A DNA stretch of 64,000 nt from Lysobacter sp. Root494 (lineage in GTDB: Bacteria; Pseudomonadota; Gammaproteobacteria; Xanthomonadales; Xanthomonadaceae), in the NCBI RefSeq assembly GCF_001427225.1, contig NZ_LMFH01000007.1, positions 124,001 through 188,000 on the forward strand, given 5' to 3'. Made by a program: the position numbers and the translations under genes. Positions 27,576-40,998 of this stretch are shown in pieces. Under the pieces are notes generated by a model. The model had not been told where the DNA came from and searched no databases. It saw nothing but the letters and a program-made list of their open reading frames with translations. The first letter of the stretch is position 1; every line of letters begins with the position of its first letter.

Positions 27576-27603
27576 AAAAGAAACCGCCGGCACGAGGCCG
27601 GCG
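27576..27603 (-). terminator. Terminator of the atp operon
   Basis: CGCCGGC-ACGAG-GCCGGCG stem-loop with an A-rich tract on its left, which is U-rich after the stem on the minus strand; it lies 32 nt past the atpC stop. Confidence 0.75.
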
Positions 27604-27635
27604 TCTGTCTGTGACGATGCGTGATGGAAGCGCAA

Positions 27636-28058
27636 TCAGTGCTTCATGTTCTTGCGCAGGCGCTCCAGCGCCTGCAGCTGCACCAGGCTCATCGCGAGCT
27701 GCGTCTGCGCTTCCTCGACGCTCATCTTGGGATCCTTGTGGGCGAGGACGCGTTCGGCTTCTTCCTTCGCCTTGCGCACCGCGGCTTCGTCGATGTCCTG
27801 CGCACGGATCGCAGTGTCGGCCAGCACGGTCACGACCTGCGGCTGCACTTCGAGGATGCCGCCGGAAACCGCGAAGTCGAGCTGCTCGCCGCCCGGCAGG
27901 GTCACCACGACCTTGCCCGGCTTCAGGCGCGTGATCAGCGGGGCGTGGCGCGGCGCGATGCCGAGTTCGCCCAGTTCGCCGGTCGCCACCAGGAGTTCGG
28001 CTTCACCGTGGAAGATTTCGTCTTCGGCGCTGACGATGTCGCAACGGAAGGTGGTCAT
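27636..28058 (-). CDS. atpC: ATP synthase F1 subunit epsilon
   Basis: A 140-residue subunit of the central stalk. The N-terminal beta-sandwich ([19 protein letters not shown], residues 19-37) is typical, and the C-terminal two-helix part (about 90-140) can inhibit ATP hydrolysis in bacterial enzymes. Last gene of the atp operon, separated from atpD by 128 nt that hold a palindromic repeat. Confidence 0.96.
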   Translation of the reverse strand: MTTFRCDIVSAEDEIFHGEAELLVATGELGELGIAPRHAPLITRLKPGKVVVTLPGGEQLDFAVSGGILEVQPQVVTVLADTAIRAQDIDEAAVRKAKEEAERVLAHKDPKMSVEEAQTQLAMSLVQLQALERLRKNMKH

Positions 28059-28069
28059 GTGTCTCTCGT

Positions 28070-28180
28070 TTCGTAGGGCGGGATCAAGCCCGCCTTTCGT
28101 GTTGCCCTGACGCCTTCGCAGGGCGGGCGGGAGCCCTCCTGCGATGTTTCCGCGAGGTGGGCTTGAGCCCAGCCTGCGTC
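28070..28180. repeat. Palindromic intergenic repeat, family D copy 1 (atpD/atpC gap)
   Basis: Starts TAGGGCGGGATCAAGCCCGCC and ends GGTGGGCTTGAGCCCAGCC, with another hairpin in the middle. It fills most of the gap between atpD and atpC. Confidence 0.75.
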
Positions 28181-28186
28181 ATTGCT

Positions 28187-30497
<2,311 letters not shown>

Positions 30498-30514
30498 TTC
30501 TCTTCTCTTTGCTT

Positions 30515-30588
30515 GTCATCCCCGCGAAAGCGGGGATCCAGCGTCTTGAGGTTCAAAGTCCCGGGATTCCCGCCTGCGCGGGAATGAC
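30515..30588. repeat. Palindromic repeat, family A copy 3 (atpA/atpG gap)
   Basis: GTCATCCCCGCGAAAGCGGGG at the left and CGCGGGAATGAC at the right, inside the atp operon. Confidence 0.88.
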
Positions 30589-30599
30589 GGGCTTGATGC

Positions 30600-32150
<1,551 letters not shown>

Positions 32151-32163
32151 CTTTGTTTCCCGA

Positions 32164-32218
32164 TGTAGGGTGAGCGCGAGCCCACCGCACGTGATGGTGG
32201 GCTGGAGCCCACCCTACG
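32164..32218. repeat. Palindromic intergenic repeat, family D copy 2 (atpH/atpA gap)
   Basis: TGTAGGGTGAGCGCGAGCCC and its inverted partner GGGCTGGAGCCCACCCTAC form one long imperfect hairpin covering most of the 76-nt gap. Confidence 0.75.
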
Positions 32219-32226
32219 ATTTCAAA

Positions 32227-32754
32227 TTAACTTGCGAGTGCAGACTGCAGGCGGCCGAGCTTGCCCTTGAGCGAGCCATCGATCACCACGTCGCCCGCAT
32301 CGATCACGGCGCCGCCGATCAGTGAAGCATCGACTGCGGTTTCGATCTCGACTTCGCGGCCGAAGCGCTTTTTCAGTGCGGCCTTGATGCCTGCGAGGTC
32401 GGCATCACCCAGCGCCGTCGCCGAGGTCACGCGCGCCTTGACCACGCGCTCGGCCTCGGTCCGCAGCTCCTCGAACAGGCCGGCGATTTCCGGCAGCAGC
32501 GCGAGGCGGCGGTTGTCGGCGAGCAGGGCGAGGAAGCGGCGCACCTGCTCGCCGGCGCCGTCGATCGCGAGCAGCGAAACGGCATCGGCATGGGTCAGCT
32601 TCGGGCTGCCGAGCAGGTCGACAACCTGCGGATCGGCGGCCACGCGCGCGGCGAAGGCCAGCGCGTTCGACCACGATGCATAGTCGCCGGCGTCCCGCGC
32701 AATGCCGAAGGCGGCGCGGGCATAAGGACGTGCGAGGGTGAGGGCCTGGCTCAT
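32227..32754 (-). CDS. atpH: ATP synthase F1 subunit delta
   Basis: A 175-residue peripheral-stalk subunit. The N-terminal six-helix bundle begins LTLARPYARAAF and the C-terminal part contains the family signature GGAVIDAGDVVIDGSLKGKL. It joins the b dimer to the top of F1. It starts 5 nt after the atpF stop codon, so coupled translation is likely. Confidence 0.95.
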   Translation of the reverse strand: MSQALTLARPYARAAFGIARDAGDYASWSNALAFAARVAADPQVVDLLGSPKLTHADAVSLLAIDGAGEQVRRFLALLADNRRLALLPEIAGLFEELRTEAERVVKARVTSATALGDADLAGIKAALKKRFGREVEIETAVDASLIGGAVIDAGDVVIDGSLKGKLGRLQSALAS

Positions 32755-32759
32755 CGGTC

Positions 32760-33230
32760 TCAGATCTCGGCGGCGAGTTCGTCGAGCAGCGCCTTGTGGG
32801 CGTTGGCGTCGATCTCACGGCGCAGCAGCTTCTCGGCACCGGTCACGGCCAGCGCGGACACCTGCTTGCGCAGGTCTTCCTTGGCACGGTTGGCGGCAGC
32901 GACGATCTCCGCTTCGGCGACGGCCTTCTGGCGCGTGGCTTCGGCGATGGCGTCGTTCTTGGCCTGGTCGATGATCTGGTTGGCGCGCTGGTGGGCCTGT
33001 TCGATGATCTCGTTGGCCTTGGTCCGCGCGAGTTTCAGCTCGTCGTTGACCTTTTCCTGCGCCTGCGCCAGCGCACGCTGGCTGTAGTCCGCCGCGGCGA
33101 GGCCTTCAGCGATCTTCTGCTGACGCTCCTCGATCGCCTTGGTCAGGGGCGGCCAGATGAACTTGACGGTAAACCAGATGAGGATCGCGAACGAGATCAT
33201 CTGGCCCAGCAAGGTGATATTCGGATTCAT
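32760..33230 (-). CDS. atpF: ATP synthase Fo subunit b
   Basis: A 156-residue protein with one N-terminal membrane helix (about residues 6-26) followed by a long charged coiled coil to the C-terminus. Two copies form the peripheral stalk holding the F1 head still. Standard length, in the usual place between atpE and atpH. Confidence 0.96.
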   Translation of the reverse strand: MNPNITLLGQMISFAILIWFTVKFIWPPLTKAIEERQQKIAEGLAAADYSQRALAQAQEKVNDELKLARTKANEIIEQAHQRANQIIDQAKNDAIAEATRQKAVAEAEIVAAANRAKEDLRKQVSALAVTGAEKLLRREIDANAHKALLDELAAEI

Positions 33231-33325
33231 GTCTTGCCCTGCGTATCGAACGGAGCCGCGGCGTTATGCCGCGGCACCTGCAACGACACGGGCGCGAACG
33301 CCCGCATCCTGTGCGCTTGCAGCGA

Positions 33326-34538
<1,213 letters not shown>

Positions 34539-34913
34539 TCAGCCGCGCGCTTGCCAACTCATGTTTGCCACGACCGCCAGCGCTGCGATGACTGCGCCCG
34601 CGATCACCGCCAGCGGCGGCAGGTGCCACACGGCGATCGCGAGGTAGAAACCCGCCACGACCACCATCCACTTCAACGCCAGCGCCACCAGCAGGCGCCA
34701 CAGCGCTCCTCCGGCGGATGCCACGCCTCCCGCCAATCCCTTCCAGGCGGCCAGCAGGCTGCCCAGTGCGAGGATTCCCCCTCCCGACAACACCCCCAGC
34801 GCAGCGCCTCGGCCATACAGCAGGGCGACCAGCGCTGCCACCAGCGTGACCGCGGCCTGGAAGGCTATGGTCCGCAGCGCCAGCCGCCGGCCCGCAGCGA
34901 TGGAGTTCAGCAC
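34539..34913 (-). CDS. atpI: ATP synthase subunit I
   Basis: A 124-residue, strongly hydrophobic protein with four helices, first gene of the atp operon. AtpI proteins help assemble the c ring and vary widely in sequence. The GTG at 34913 (VLNSIAAGRRLALRT) is chosen because the first helix begins soon after and the longer frame passes through the promoter; a start further upstream cannot be transcribed from that promoter. Family assignment rests on position and topology more than on motifs. Confidence 0.75.
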   Translation of the reverse strand: MLNSIAAGRRLALRTIAFQAAVTLVAALVALLYGRGAALGVLSGGGILALGSLLAAWKGLAGGVASAGGALWRLLVALALKWMVVVAGFYLAIAVWHLPPLAVIAGAVIAALAVVANMSWQARG

Positions 34914-34972
34914 GCGCGAGTTCCGGGAGTGGGCGGGAAGCAGGGGCGAAAAGGGCCCCGCGAAGCCGCAAA

Positions 34973-35002
34973 AGTATAGCAGGGGGCAATTTTCCGGGGC
35001 AA
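34973..35002 (-). promoter_or_regulatory. Promoter of the atp operon
   Basis: On the minus strand, TTGCCC and TATACT are 18 bp apart. The -10 box ends 59 nt before the atpI start codon. Confidence 0.65.
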
Positions 35003-35174
35003 CCTTGAAGTGCTCCGGATTTTGGACGCGGCGGTCAATTCGGGGCCGATTTCCGGCCGGTTTTCGACGCGTGCTTGCCTCCGGGCCGGCCACTGGTGTT
35101 GGCCCGGAACCTTTGCGGAATCGCCCGGTCCGACTTCACAGGCCCGCCGTTTCCTCGTCGCTAGGGCGGGCCCG

Positions 35175-35210
35175 CGAAGCCCCGGTTCCGAGGCCGGGGC
35201 TTCGTCTTTT
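35175..35210 (+). terminator. Rho-independent terminator with no upstream gene
   Basis: An 11-bp stem (CGAAGCCCCGG with CCGGGGCTTCG) followed by TCTTTT. The T run exists only on the plus strand, so it ends a rightward transcript starting inside the preceding 170 nt or so. A small RNA is one explanation. Confidence 0.75.
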
Positions 35211-35329
35211 GTGGCGTGGCTGTCCAGGCAGTGCCGAATACGCCTGGCCTATCGGAGTGAACGGAACGATCGGTTGGACCCGATCGGCGCGTGTCCAGAT
35301 GATGGACGCCACTCATCCGGGAGGCTTCC

Positions 35330-35548
35330 ATGGCCAAGGCTTTCGGCTTCGCCATCGTCCACTTCAGCGTCGCATTTGCAGTCGGCTATCTGATGACCGG
35401 CAGCGCGTTGATCGGCGGCACGCTGGCGCTGGTCGAACCTGTGTGCAACGCGATCGCCTTCCACTTCCACGAGAAGCCCTGGAAGCGCATGGGCGGCCTG
35501 CGCGTGCAGTCGATCACGTCGCGCGATCGAATAACGATCGCGGCTTGA
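35330..35548 (+). CDS. DUF2061 family small membrane protein
   Basis: A 72-residue protein with two membrane helices (about residues 5-22 and 26-44) and the DUF2061 features: a VHFSVAFAVGYLMTGS first helix and LVEPVCNAIAFHFHEKPWKR. GGGAGG lies 8 nt before the ATG. Function is unknown; members often accompany other envelope genes, but here it stands alone. Confidence 0.85.
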   Translation: MAKAFGFAIVHFSVAFAVGYLMTGSALIGGTLALVEPVCNAIAFHFHEKPWKRMGGLRVQSITSRDRITIAA

Positions 35549-35600
35549 ACAACGACCGCCGCCATTTCATTGGCGCGCTGTAAACGCGTATCTAAAGCGC

Positions 35601-37439
35601 TTACTTCTTCTTCGGGATGTACAGATCGGTGATCGTGCCGTCGTACACCTCCGCCGCCATGCCGACCGATTCGCTCAGCGTCGGATGCGGATGGATGGTG
35701 TGGCCGATGTCGTGCACTTCGCAGCCCATCTCGATCGCCAGCGCGATCTCCGCGATGAGATCGCCCGCATGCACGCCGACGATGCCGCCGCCGATGATGC
35801 GATGCGTGGCCTCGTCAAAGACGAGCTTGGTGAAGCCTTCGGTGCGACCGATGCCGATCGCGCGACCCGATGCGGCCCACGGGAACTTGCCTACGCCGAC
35901 CTTCAGGCCCTTCGCCTTCGCTTCGGTTTCGGTGACGCCGACCCACGCGATTTCCGGATCGGTGTAGGCCACCGACGGGATCACGCGCGCGACCCACTCC
36001 TTCTTCTCGCCCGCCGCCACTTCGGCCGCGAGCTTGCCCTCGTGCGTCGCCTTGTGCGCGAGCATCGGATTACCGACGAGGTCGCCGATCGCGAAGATGT
36101 GCGGCACGTTGGTGCGCATCTGCCGGTCGACGGGAATGAAGCCACGATCGGTGACGTTCACGCCGGCCTTCGCGGCGTCGACCTTGCCCCCATTCGGCGA
36201 ACGGCCCACAGCGACGAGCACGCGATCGAATGCCTGCGCCTCGATCGAGGCCGGTTTGCCGGCGTCGGCGCTTTCGAACGAGACCTTGATCCCGTTCTTC
36301 TGTACTTCGGTACCCGCGGCCTTCGTGCGCAGGTGCACAACGACGCCCTGTTTCTTCAGGCGATCGGCGAGCGGCTTGACCAGGTCCAGGTCGGCGCCCG
36401 GCATCAGCTGGTCCATGAATTCCACGACCGTCACTTCGCTGCCCAGCGCCCGGTACACGGTGGCCATTTCCAGGCCGATGATGCCGCCGCCGACGACCAG
36501 CAGTTTCTTCGGAATGTCGGCGAGATCGAGCGCGTCGGTGGAATCCATCACGCGCTTGTCGTCCCACGGGAAGCCCGGCAGCTTCACCGCCTGCGAACCC
36601 GCGGCGATGATGCACTGCTCGAAGCGGACCAGCTGCTTGCCGTTCTTGCCTTCGACTTCGATTTCGTTCGGCGAAACGAATTTACCCACACCTTCAAGCA
36701 CGCGCACCTTGCGCTGCTTCGCCATGCCGGTAAGGCCCTTGGTCAGCTGGCCGACGACCTTGTTCTTGTAGTCGCGCAGCTTGTCGAGGGTGATCTTCGG
36801 CGTGCCGAAGTCGATGCCGTAGTCGCTCGCGTGCGCCGCTTCATCGACGACGGCGGCCGCGTGCAGCAGCGCCTTCGACGGAATGCAGCCGACGTTGAGG
36901 CAGACGCCGCCGAGCGAGGCATATCGCTCGACCAGCACGGTGTCGAGGCCGAGGTCGGCGGACCGGAACGCGGCCGTGTAGCCGCCGGGGCCTGCGCCGA
37001 GCACGAGCATGCGGCATTCGACGTCGGCCTTGCGGCCGGTGCCAGTGGCGGGCTGCGGAGCCTTGGTGGCGGGAGCAGCTGGCGTGGGCGCAGACGGGGC
37101 CGCCGATGCGGTTTGCGCAGCCGCAGCGCCCGTGGGCGCAGCAGCTTGCGGAGCGCCTGCAGCAGGCGTCTTAGAAGAAGCATCGCCAGTGGATGCATCC
37201 TCGGTTTCGAGGATCGCCACCACGCTGCCTTCCGACAGCTTGTCGCCAACCTTCACCTTCAGTTCGACGATCTTGCCTGCCGCGGCAGCCGGCACTTCCA
37301 TCGTCGCCTTGTCGGATTCGAGCGTGACCAGCCCCTGGTCCTTCTTCACCGTGTCGCCAACGGCGACCAGCAGTTCGATCACCGGCACGTCGTCGTAACC
37401 GCCGATGTCGGGAACCTTCAGTTCGATGGTGTTGGCCAT
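35601..37439 (-). CDS. lpdA: Dihydrolipoyl dehydrogenase (E3) with N-terminal lipoyl domain
   Basis: A 612-residue E3 of pyruvate dehydrogenase. Residues 1-80 are a lipoyl domain with the lipoylated lysine in LESDKATMEV (about residue 44), joined by an Ala/Pro linker (about 85-135) to the flavoprotein. The redox disulfide is in GGVCLNVGCIPSK, and the C-terminal active-site motif HIHPHPTLSE-like HTIHPHPTLSE is present. A lipoyl domain on E3 is known in this family of bacteria. It lies downstream of aceF with one small gene between. Confidence 0.95.
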   Translation of the reverse strand: MANTIELKVPDIGGYDDVPVIELLVAVGDTVKKDQGLVTLESDKATMEVPAAAAGKIVELKVKVGDKLSEGSVVAILETEDASTGDASSKTPAAGAPQAAAPTGAAAAQTASAAPSAPTPAAPATKAPQPATGTGRKADVECRMLVLGAGPGGYTAAFRSADLGLDTVLVERYASLGGVCLNVGCIPSKALLHAAAVVDEAAHASDYGIDFGTPKITLDKLRDYKNKVVGQLTKGLTGMAKQRKVRVLEGVGKFVSPNEIEVEGKNGKQLVRFEQCIIAAGSQAVKLPGFPWDDKRVMDSTDALDLADIPKKLLVVGGGIIGLEMATVYRALGSEVTVVEFMDQLMPGADLDLVKPLADRLKKQGVVVHLRTKAAGTEVQKNGIKVSFESADAGKPASIEAQAFDRVLVAVGRSPNGGKVDAAKAGVNVTDRGFIPVDRQMRTNVPHIFAIGDLVGNPMLAHKATHEGKLAAEVAAGEKKEWVARVIPSVAYTDPEIAWVGVTETEAKAKGLKVGVGKFPWAASGRAIGIGRTEGFTKLVFDEATHRIIGGGIVGVHAGDLIAEIALAIEMGCEVHDIGHTIHPHPTLSESVGMAAEVYDGTITDLYIPKKK

Positions 37440-37524
37440 GGCCGCTTCCGCTCCAATACGAGTACGTCAGTACGTGCTGCTCAATGCATGGCACGCGGCC
37501 GCAGGTGCGGCTGCGCGAAAGGAA

Positions 37525-38172
37525 TTACTGCGTCGCCGTCGCAGCGGCGGTGCCGAGGGCGTCGCGCATGCGATCGAGCGACTCGCCGAGCTGACGCCAG
37601 CGCTTGGCGCGCTTCTCGTCGCCTTCGTCGCTCGCTTCGATCAGCAGGTCGATCTGCTCGCGCATGAGCTTGCCGAGCTCGCAGGTCGGCTCCAGTCCGC
37701 TGACACGCATGTCGCCGGCGACAAACAGCCAGGTGTCGTTCTCGCTGAAGGGCGCGGCGCTGCCTTCGGGTGCGGCGGCCGACAACACGTTGCGCCAGTC
37801 CTCGATGAAACGCGTCGCAACTTCGGCGGGAATGCTTGCCTCGTCGATCTCCGGCGCCTGCTGCGTGCGCAATTCGAGCTTGGCCGCGCTCCAGTAATGC
37901 ACGCGCTGATCGGCGACCGCGCGGCGCAGCGTCCAGTAGCCCCCATCGGGATTGGCGATCAGCAGAACACCGCTTTCCGCGCCCATCTTCGGCAGCAGGG
38001 TGAAGCTCCACGCGGGCTGTTGGTCGCCCGCGAACAGCTTCTCCACGGCAGAGCCGTAATTCTCCGTCGCCGGCGGCCAGCCGCGGCCGAGCGCGAGCTT
38101 GCAGCTGTCGTCGTCCGCATGCGCCAACGGCGCGAAGACCAGCGCCGCAACGAGCAAGGCTGCGCGGATCAT
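37525..38172 (-). CDS. Secreted protein of unknown function between aceF and lpdA
   Basis: A 215-residue protein with a signal peptide (MIRAALLVAALVFAPLAHA), so it is exported. The ATG overlaps the aceF stop codon (ATGA), so it is cotranslated with E2. The mature part is rich in acidic and helical residues, with two or three cysteines and no recognised domain. Its presence between two cytoplasmic enzyme genes is odd, and its function cannot be told from sequence. Confidence 0.75.
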   Translation of the reverse strand: MIRAALLVAALVFAPLAHADDDSCKLALGRGWPPATENYGSAVEKLFAGDQQPAWSFTLLPKMGAESGVLLIANPDGGYWTLRRAVADQRVHYWSAAKLELRTQQAPEIDEASIPAEVATRFIEDWRNVLSAAAPEGSAAPFSENDTWLFVAGDMRVSGLEPTCELGKLMREQIDLLIEASDEGDEKRAKRWRQLGESLDRMRDALGTAAATATQ

Positions 38173-39632
38173 CACAGCAGCACCCTGCGCATGTCGGCCA
38201 GCAGCTGCGCAAGGTACGCGGTGAAGCGTGCGGCCGCTGCGCCGTCGACCACGCGATGGTCGTAGCTCAGCGACAGCGGCAGGATCAGGCGTGGCGCGAA
38301 CTGCTTCCCGTCCCACACCGGCCGGATCGCGGACTTCGACACGCCCAGGATCGCGACTTCCGGCGCGTTGACGATCGGGGTGAACTTGGTGCCGCCGATG
38401 CCGCCGAGCGAGCTGATCGAGAAGCAGCCGCCCTGCATGTCGGCCGGCCCGAGCTTGCCGTCGCGCGCCTTCTTCGCCAGTTCGCCGGTTTCCTGCGCGA
38501 TCTGCAGCACGCCCTTCTTGTCGCAATCGCGCACGACCGGGACAACCAGGCCGTTGGGCGTGTCGGCGGCGAAGCCGATGTGGAAATACTTTTTCAGCGT
38601 GAGGTTCTCGCCGCTGGCGTCGAGCGACGAATTGAAGGTCGGGTACTTCTGCAGCGCGGCCACCGAGGCCTTCATCAGGAAGGCGAGCATCGTGAGCTTG
38701 ATGCCGGCTTTCTCGTTTTCCTTGTTGAGCGCGACGCGCAGCTCTTCCAGGTCGGTGATGTCGGCATCGTCGTGCTGGGTGACGTGCGGGATCATCGCCC
38801 AGTTGCGCGCGAGGTTCGCGCCGGAGATCTTCTGGATGCGCGACAGCTCGCGCGTCTCGATTTCGCCGAACTTGGCAAAGTCGACCTTCGGCCACGGCAG
38901 CAGGTTGAGCCCGCCACCGCCGCCCGCCGCCGGCGCGCCCGTGGCGGCCACGCCGCCGCCGGTCATCACTGACTTCACGAACTTCGAAACGTCGTCCTTG
39001 CTGATGCGGCCGCCGCGTTCGCTGCCCGTGACCTGCGACAGGTCGACGCCGAGTTCGCGGGCGAACAGGCGCACCGCCGGGCTCGCATACGGCACTTTCT
39101 CCGGCAGCAGTTCGTCGGCAGTGAAGGCCACCGGCGGCGTGCGCGGCGGAGAAGCCTCGGGATCGATGCCGGGACGGCTGTCGAGTGCGGTCGGTGCGGA
39201 AGTCGCGGACGCGGACGTCGAAGCCGGCTGTTTGTCGATCGACTGCTGCGCGATCTTGTCGGCCTGCGCGGGGACGGCGACCGGCTCGACCTTGGTCGCC
39301 GTTTCCGCGGCTACCGTCGTGGCCTGTGGGGCGGCGGGTTCGGCCCGTGGCGGAGCGGCCGGTGCAGCAGGTGCGGAAGACGCGGCTTCGCCTGCCGGTT
39401 CGATCAGCGCCACGACGCTGCCTTCCGACAGCTTGTCGCCGACCTTGACCTTGAGCTCGCGGACCACGCCGCCGAACGGCGCAGGCACTTCCATCGTCGC
39501 CTTGTCGGATTCCAGCGTGACCAGACCCTGGTCCGGCTTGACCGTGTCGCCCACGGCGACCAGCAGTTCGATCACGGGCACGTCGTCGTATCCACCGATA
39601 TCGGGGACGCGTGCTTCCTTCAACTCAGCCAT
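38172..39632 (-). CDS. aceF: Dihydrolipoyllysine-residue acetyltransferase (E2)
   Basis: A 486-residue core of pyruvate dehydrogenase with one lipoyl domain (residues 1-80, lysine in LESDKATMEV), a long Ala/Pro/Thr linker, the peripheral-subunit-binding domain (YASPAVRLFARELGVDLSQV, about 205-240) and the catalytic domain ending SLSYDHRVVDGA with the active-site His. The ATG at 39632 gives the family start MAELKEARVPDIGGYD and follows a good promoter. Only one lipoyl domain is present; E3 carries another. aceE (E1) is not in the window. Confidence 0.95.
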   Translation of the reverse strand: MAELKEARVPDIGGYDDVPVIELLVAVGDTVKPDQGLVTLESDKATMEVPAPFGGVVRELKVKVGDKLSEGSVVALIEPAGEAASSAPAAPAAPPRAEPAAPQATTVAAETATKVEPVAVPAQADKIAQQSIDKQPASTSASATSAPTALDSRPGIDPEASPPRTPPVAFTADELLPEKVPYASPAVRLFARELGVDLSQVTGSERGGRISKDDVSKFVKSVMTGGGVAATGAPAAGGGGGLNLLPWPKVDFAKFGEIETRELSRIQKISGANLARNWAMIPHVTQHDDADITDLEELRVALNKENEKAGIKLTMLAFLMKASVAALQKYPTFNSSLDASGENLTLKKYFHIGFAADTPNGLVVPVVRDCDKKGVLQIAQETGELAKKARDGKLGPADMQGGCFSISSLGGIGGTKFTPIVNAPEVAILGVSKSAIRPVWDGKQFAPRLILPLSLSYDHRVVDGAAAARFTAYLAQLLADMRRVLL

Positions 39633-39660
39633 GGGGGGCTCCGCAAGCGCGAAAGTCCCT

Positions 39661-39689
39661 ATTGTGGCCGGTGAAGGGGGGCGCGCCAA
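39661..39689 (-). promoter_or_regulatory. Promoter of the aceF operon
   Basis: On the minus strand, TTGGCG and CACAAT are 17 bp apart; the -10 box ends 28 nt before the aceF ATG. Confidence 0.55.
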
Positions 39690-39896
39690 CCGCGACAGCG
39701 GCTGGCGGCTCATGGTGATTTCGTATTCCTGCACCCAAGTCACTGCCATCCGGGCCCCGACTTCGACGAATACGCAGGCACATGGCGGCCGTGCGGCCTG
39801 CTTCCCCCGGGCCGCGTCTGAATGCGTATTTCACAAAGTCTTTCCGGCTGCGGGCTAGCCTGCCAGCGCCTGTATTTCAATGCCGGAGCCCCTTCC

Positions 39897-40091
39897 ATGA
39901 CCACCAAGCTCGACAAGCCGATCCGCCGGGAAATCGTGATCGAGGACAAGGCCTACACGCTCACCATCGATGGGGATGGACTGAAGCTGGTCGAAAAGGG
40001 CCGTCGCAACGGTCAGGAAGTGCGCTGGCGCGACCTGGTGAGCGGCGATACGGCCTTCAACGCGGCCTTGAACGCGAGCACGAGCGGCTGA
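39897..40091 (+). CDS. Small conserved-looking protein, unknown function
   Basis: A 64-residue soluble protein (MTTKLDKPIRREIVIEDKAY) with beta-strand-like alternation and no signal peptide or helix. Codon use is like that of neighbours, and the frame ends 22 nt before the glycosylase gene, so the two may share a transcript. It is not recognised further. Confidence 0.6.
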   Translation: MTTKLDKPIRREIVIEDKAYTLTIDGDGLKLVEKGRRNGQEVRWRDLVSGDTAFNAALNASTSG

Positions 40092-40113
40092 CGCCGGCGA
40101 CGGGGCGGCGCTC

Positions 40114-40848
40114 ATGCCCGAGGGCCCGTCCATCGTCATCCTGCGCGAGCAGGCGGCGGGATTCATCGGCAAGACCATCAAGAACGTCGCCGGCAACAGC
40201 CGGCTGGACCTGGAACGCATGCGCGGCCAGCGCGTGCGCGACCTGCGCAGCTGGGGCAAGCACTTCCTGGTCTGCTTCGACGGCTTCGCGATGCGCGTGC
40301 ACTTCATGCTGTTCGGCAGCTATCGCATCAACGAGCGGCGCGAAACGGCACCGCGGCTCAGCCTGCAGTTCGCGAAGGGCGAGCTGAATTTCTACGCCTG
40401 CTCGCTCAAGTACATCGAAGGCGACCTCGACGCCATCTACGACTGGAGCGCCGACGTGATGGCGCCGGAATGGAACCCCCGCGCGGCGCATCGCAAGCTT
40501 CGCGAGCAGCCAAAGGAACTGGTCTGCGACGTGCTGCTCGACCAGGACGTGTTCGCCGGCTGCGGCAACATCATCAAGAACGAAGTGCTGCACCGCATCC
40601 GCGTGCATCCCGAAAGCACGGTCGGCGCGCTGACTCCGCGCAAGCGCGGCGAACTGGTGAAGCAGGCGCGCGACTACAGCTTCGACTTCTACGAATGGAA
40701 GAAGGAGTACGTGCTGCGCAAGCACTGGCAGGTGCATGCGAAAACCCATTGCCCGCGCGACGGCGCTCGGCTCGAATACCGGGCGAAGCTGGGCCGCCGG
40801 CAGAGGCGCGCGTTCTGGTGCGGGCTCTGCCAGCGGCTTTATCGTTGA
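40114..40848 (+). CDS. Fpg/Nei-family DNA glycosylase (endonuclease VIII-like)
   Basis: A 244-residue base-excision repair enzyme. Residues 1-10 (MPEGPSIVIL) carry the catalytic P2 and E3, and CGNIIKNEVL near 152 is the helix-two-turn-helix DNA-binding site. The C-terminal zinc finger is unusual: the first pair reads HCPRDG instead of CPxC, while the second pair CGLC is intact, so only three usual ligands remain, and a histidine or aspartate may replace the lost one. It removes oxidised pyrimidines in the family. Activity is likely, but zinc binding is unproven. Confidence 0.9.
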   Translation: MPEGPSIVILREQAAGFIGKTIKNVAGNSRLDLERMRGQRVRDLRSWGKHFLVCFDGFAMRVHFMLFGSYRINERRETAPRLSLQFAKGELNFYACSLKYIEGDLDAIYDWSADVMAPEWNPRAAHRKLREQPKELVCDVLLDQDVFAGCGNIIKNEVLHRIRVHPESTVGALTPRKRGELVKQARDYSFDFYEWKKEYVLRKHWQVHAKTHCPRDGARLEYRAKLGRRQRRAFWCGLCQRLYR

Positions 40849-40998
40849 AGCCGGAGTCGCCGATGATCCGCGAGCCGCAGGTGAGGTTGACGTGGTTGAC
40901 CGTCGGTGAGGCGGACATTCCGGGTGCGATCACCTGACGCCCGGTCCCGTGCAACTGGAACCGTCGGTGTGAAGCAGTTGCGGGCACCTCTGCGCGTC

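Larger units (their letters stand above)
34914..35329. other. Gap with atp promoter, orphan terminator and no clear gene
   Basis: 416 nt between divergent atpI and the DUF2061 gene. It holds the atp promoter (34973-35002) and a plus-strand terminator hairpin (35175-35210) that follows no recognised gene. Nothing else could be supported. Confidence 0.6.

Noticed and set aside
35685-37667. 660-codon plus-strand frame opposite lpdA
   Set aside because: Antisense shadow of lpdA; no homology features.
40863-40937. Short 24-codon frame after the glycosylase gene
   Set aside because: Too short, no ribosome site and no recognised similarity.
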